Source: Psoroptes ovis | Lineage: Eukaryota > Arthropoda > Arachnida > Sarcoptiformes > Psoroptidae | Direction of reading: 5' to 3' | Assembly (NCBI GenBank): GCA_002943765.1 | Contig: PQWQ01000021.1 | Span: 62,001 to 126,000, forward strand | DNA: 64,000 bases | In this document: positions 62,701 through 64,000 of the stretch, one piece after another | How positions within the stretch are numbered: position 1 is the first letter of the stretch | How the letters are laid out: each line of letters opens with the position of its first letter | Translations under genes and position numbers: made by a program | The notes under the pieces: generated by a model | What the model was told of the DNA's origin: nothing | Databases searched by the model: none | Seen by the model: only the letters and a program-made list of their open reading frames with translations

Positions 62701-64000
62701 ATGATACTTTGACGCTGCTGGTTGATATGTGGGACTTTGCGGTGGCCGCAAGTGAATTTAATTTGCGGCTCAGCGGCAACGGTTGCGATTGAAGATCATT
62801 GTCATCGGCGATCATCGACGCCGATGACCGATGCAACGGCGGCTGATGATCAGTTCGATTGCTTATCAATGATTGTGGCTGTTGCGGTTGCTGCGATGCT
62901 GCAGCTGCTGCCGCAGCAGCAGCAAACAGCGAAAATGGTGATGGTGATGGCGCTGGTGATGTATTTGGTTGCAGCTGCTGCTGCTGCTGCTGTGATTGTT
63001 GCTGCAATTGTTGCATCTGTTGCAACATATGAAACAACATCATTTGCTGTGTAAATAGTGCCGCTTGCTGTTGCTGTTGCTGTTGTTGTTCCCTTGCTGT
63101 ATCATTGAACAGTGGCGACAGTGTTTCAAGAAATGTTTGCATATCAGGCATCCCCGTTGCGGCTGCAGTTGATAATGGATTCGATGCAGCAGCTGCGGCA
63201 GCGGCCGCTGCCGCAGCCATCATCATCATTGATTCATTTGGCCATTGCGTACCATTATTACTGTGAACAGGACTCGAAGATCGAATTTGATTACTTGGTG
63301 ATTGATTATCGGTAGGAGTGGCAGCACTGGCCGCAGCGGCAGCTGCGGCTGCTGCCGCTAAACTTTCGATTGCCATTAATTTTTGTAAGTTTTGCTGTTG
63401 CTGTTGGTCAACATCAGCTGATTGCATCGTCGTTGATGATAATGATGATGATGAAGGTGATAATAGATGACTGAATGGATTATTATGTAGAAATGGATTC
63501 AATGATGAATGAGATGATGATGGTAATGTAGGTGGCGCCACCGGCACCGGAGGTGGCGGTGGTGGTGGTGGTGGTGGCGGCAACAAATGATGATGGTGAA
63601 AAAATGGTAAATCATTAGCAACAGTGGTAGTAGTAGTATCATTATTAAGATGCAATGTATCAGTCAGTAGTTGCTTCAAGTCATTACTACAACTGCTACC
63701 ATTATTATTTTCACCGGATTTATTGTTGCTACGTAAAAAATGATTTTCAAACAATAGCCTTGCTGATGATGTTGCGGCAGATGATGATGCGGCTGAAGGT
63801 TTCTTCTTACCACTACCACCATTATTTTTGCACGATTTTTTATGACTAATCAATGCGGCCAACGTTGCATATGTACCGCCACATTTATCGCATAAATTTT
63901 TACCATTCATATGATTCGATTTCATTTTGGTGTTCAAAGAGTTAATGAATTGTAGCTGATGAGGAGGATGATGCTGAGTATGATTTCGATGAGGAGGAGG
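56243..64000 (-). CDS. sal: spalt/SALL zinc-finger transcription factor, 5' end outside window
   Basis: This entry spans the gene. Seven exons (64000-60664, 60578-59908, 59832-58733, 58022-57485, 57420-57337, 57269-56870, 56796-56243) join in frame for 2227 residues in the window. In order there is an N-terminal C2HC finger (CDKCGGTYATLAALISHKKS), a finger pair with the spalt box HFQRHKAKYPHVKMNPHPIP, a triplet ending NAL-VLQQHIRLH, a pair, another pair, and a lone C-terminal finger. The plan matches vertebrate SALL1 and fly spalt, which repress or activate developmental genes in the nucleus. Human SALL1 has about 1324 residues; this protein is longer because of Gln, Ala, Pro, Ser and Asp runs. 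The start codon is beyond 64000. Confidence 0.93.
56764..56777 (-). promoter_or_regulatory. CTCF-like motif inside the last spalt exon
   Basis: GCGCCAGCTGGTGG reads CCACCAGCTGGCGC on the coding strand, where it encodes Gly-His-Gln-Leu-Ala. Confidence 0.3.
56870..57269 (-). CDS. sal: spalt exon: end of last finger pair and linker
   Basis: 400 bases; phase 0 in after CTGCGTAG, phase 1 out at GTAAGCATT. It begins VHMGTHIYTHS, the final helix of the last finger pair, and continues with Ser/Pro and His/Gln runs and MPTPDPDLFLRFLNPHF. Confidence 0.88.
57337..57420 (-). CDS. sal: spalt exon: finger pair core, 84 bases
   Basis: Phase 0 to 0, between acceptor CCTCCGCAG and donor GTTAGTGTT. It encodes IHMRTHTGDKPFKCQVCGRA and FTTKGNLK, that is, the linker TGDKPFKC and most of a finger. 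It is too short to appear as an open frame and is called by frame and motif continuity from SGSALQ to VHMGTH. Confidence 0.92.
57453..57464. promoter_or_regulatory. NRF1-like palindrome in a spalt intron
   Basis: TGCGCATGCGCA exactly, within the short intron between 57485 and 57420. Confidence 0.3.
57485..58022 (-). CDS. sal: spalt exon: second half of a pair, linker, start of last pair
   Basis: 538 bases; intake completes Arg (AG plus G) after acceptor CACCCACAG and out phase 0 at GTAAGTTTT. It starts PFKCEVCDRGFSTKGNMKQH with MLTHKIRDLP, a spalt signature. It continues with Asn/Thr-rich sequence and ends HMCLICNKPFSSGSALQ. Confidence 0.93.
58190..58690. repeat. intronic tandem repeat, CTATTTTAACC units
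   Basis: This fills the 710-base intron between 58733 and 58022. Units of about 55-65 bases contain GCTATTTTAACCTAATCAT and TAATAATAACCTTAGCCAA, repeated about eight times. The CTATTTTAACCTAATCAT core resembles the 21-base unit at 4.1 kb. Confidence 0.88.
58733..59832 (-). CDS. sal: spalt exon: end of triplet, disordered linker, start of next pair
   Basis: 1100 bases; phase 0 in after CCCAATAG, phase 2 out at GTAAGTGAG. It begins VLQQHIRLHSIDPNSANGPE, completing the third finger of the triplet. A Ser/Pro and then strongly acidic linker follows. It ends NTTCRICLKTFACFSALEIH YRSHTKER. The upstream in-frame extension beyond 59832 is intronic. Confidence 0.92.
59691..59701 (+). promoter_or_regulatory. 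CTCF-like core in coding sequence
   Basis: TAGGTGGCGCT is an exact fly-type CTCF core on the non-coding strand of this spalt exon. Confidence 0.25.
59908..60578 (-). CDS. sal: spalt exon: zinc-finger triplet
   Basis: 671 bases; intake phase 1 after TTTGTCGCAG, out phase 0 at GTAAGTGTC. It encodes GLSKHSLHELMGITFDAGDR, a Ser/Asp-rich linker, then [50 protein letters not shown] and HQCPICSKQFTNAL. The third finger is split by the intron and completed by VLQQHIRLH in the next exon, as in other spalt genes. Confidence 0.95.
60664..64000 (-). CDS. sal: spalt exon: C2HC finger, poly-Gln/Ala region and first finger pair (cut by window edge)
   Basis: The frame is open to the window edge, reading PPPHRNHTQHHPPHQLQF before NSLNTKMKSNHM, so the exon continues beyond 64000. 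The C2HC finger CDKCGGTYATLAALISHKKS with C is followed by Pro, Ala and Gln runs (Ala blocks of 9-11, Gln blocks of 9). The pair is RHRCKFCGKIFGSDSALQIH then [18 protein letters not shown] and TTKGNLKVHFQRHKAKYPH. The second half is very acidic (DDDADDVKD, DDDLDDDDLYGDD). Phase 1 out at GTAAGTGTC. Antisense Val/Ile-rich frames are shadows. Confidence 0.94.
61756..61769 (-). promoter_or_regulatory. CTCF-like motif in the spalt coding exon
   Basis: GCGCCATCTGGTGG reads CCACCAGATGGCGC on the coding strand, where it encodes His-His-Gln-Met-Ala-His in a His-rich run. Confidence 0.3.

Overview
The window is from an animal nuclear genome, most likely an arthropod and plausibly a chelicerate or mite. 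That placement is inference. It rests on AT-rich introns with GTAAGT-type donors, coding sequence full of Gln, His, Ser, Ala and Pro runs, and the gene families present. The species cannot be named from sequence alone.

Layout. (1) From about 6.3 to 40.6 kb on the minus strand lies one large gene for a PLEKHG5-type Rho guanine-nucleotide exchange factor. The DH and PH exons are secure. Upstream low-complexity exons (18.4-40.6 kb) join in frame and include possible alternative first exons. (2) From 47.8 to 50.4 kb on the plus strand is NOL10, a nucleolar WD-repeat ribosome-biogenesis factor. It has one intron that joins two open frames. (3) From 50.8 to 53.9 kb on the plus strand is a nucleoporin with an N-terminal membrane anchor and FG repeats, best read as POM121. 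(4) From 56.2 kb to beyond the right edge on the minus strand is a spalt/SALL zinc-finger transcription factor. Seven exons join in frame and carry the full spalt set of finger pairs and triplet; the first exon runs off the window. The exchange factor and NOL10 are divergent, and POM121 and spalt are convergent.

The window has two halves. From 1 to 47.4 kb, introns and flanks are packed with non-autonomous DNA elements. There are about 50 mariner-like hairpin elements of about 75-105 bases, five TTAA-flanked piggyBac-like elements, five hAT-like elements, one pogo-like element, and at least two families I cannot assign. From 47.4 to 64 kb I see none of these. A satellite of about 37 bases occurs as two arrays in opposite orientation, 4.96-6.26 kb and 54.15-55.0 kb. 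Each lies just 3' of a gene and reads in the same sense relative to that gene. Many units carry a polypyrimidine-AG like a 3' splice site, and the left array starts about 30 bases past a perfect 5' splice site that follows the exchange-factor stop codon. CTCF-like and NRF1-like motifs also recur far above chance.

Functionally the genes are unrelated: Rho signalling, pre-rRNA processing, nuclear pore assembly and developmental transcription. No operon-like or metabolic system is apparent. The unusual content is in the repeats and regulatory motifs.
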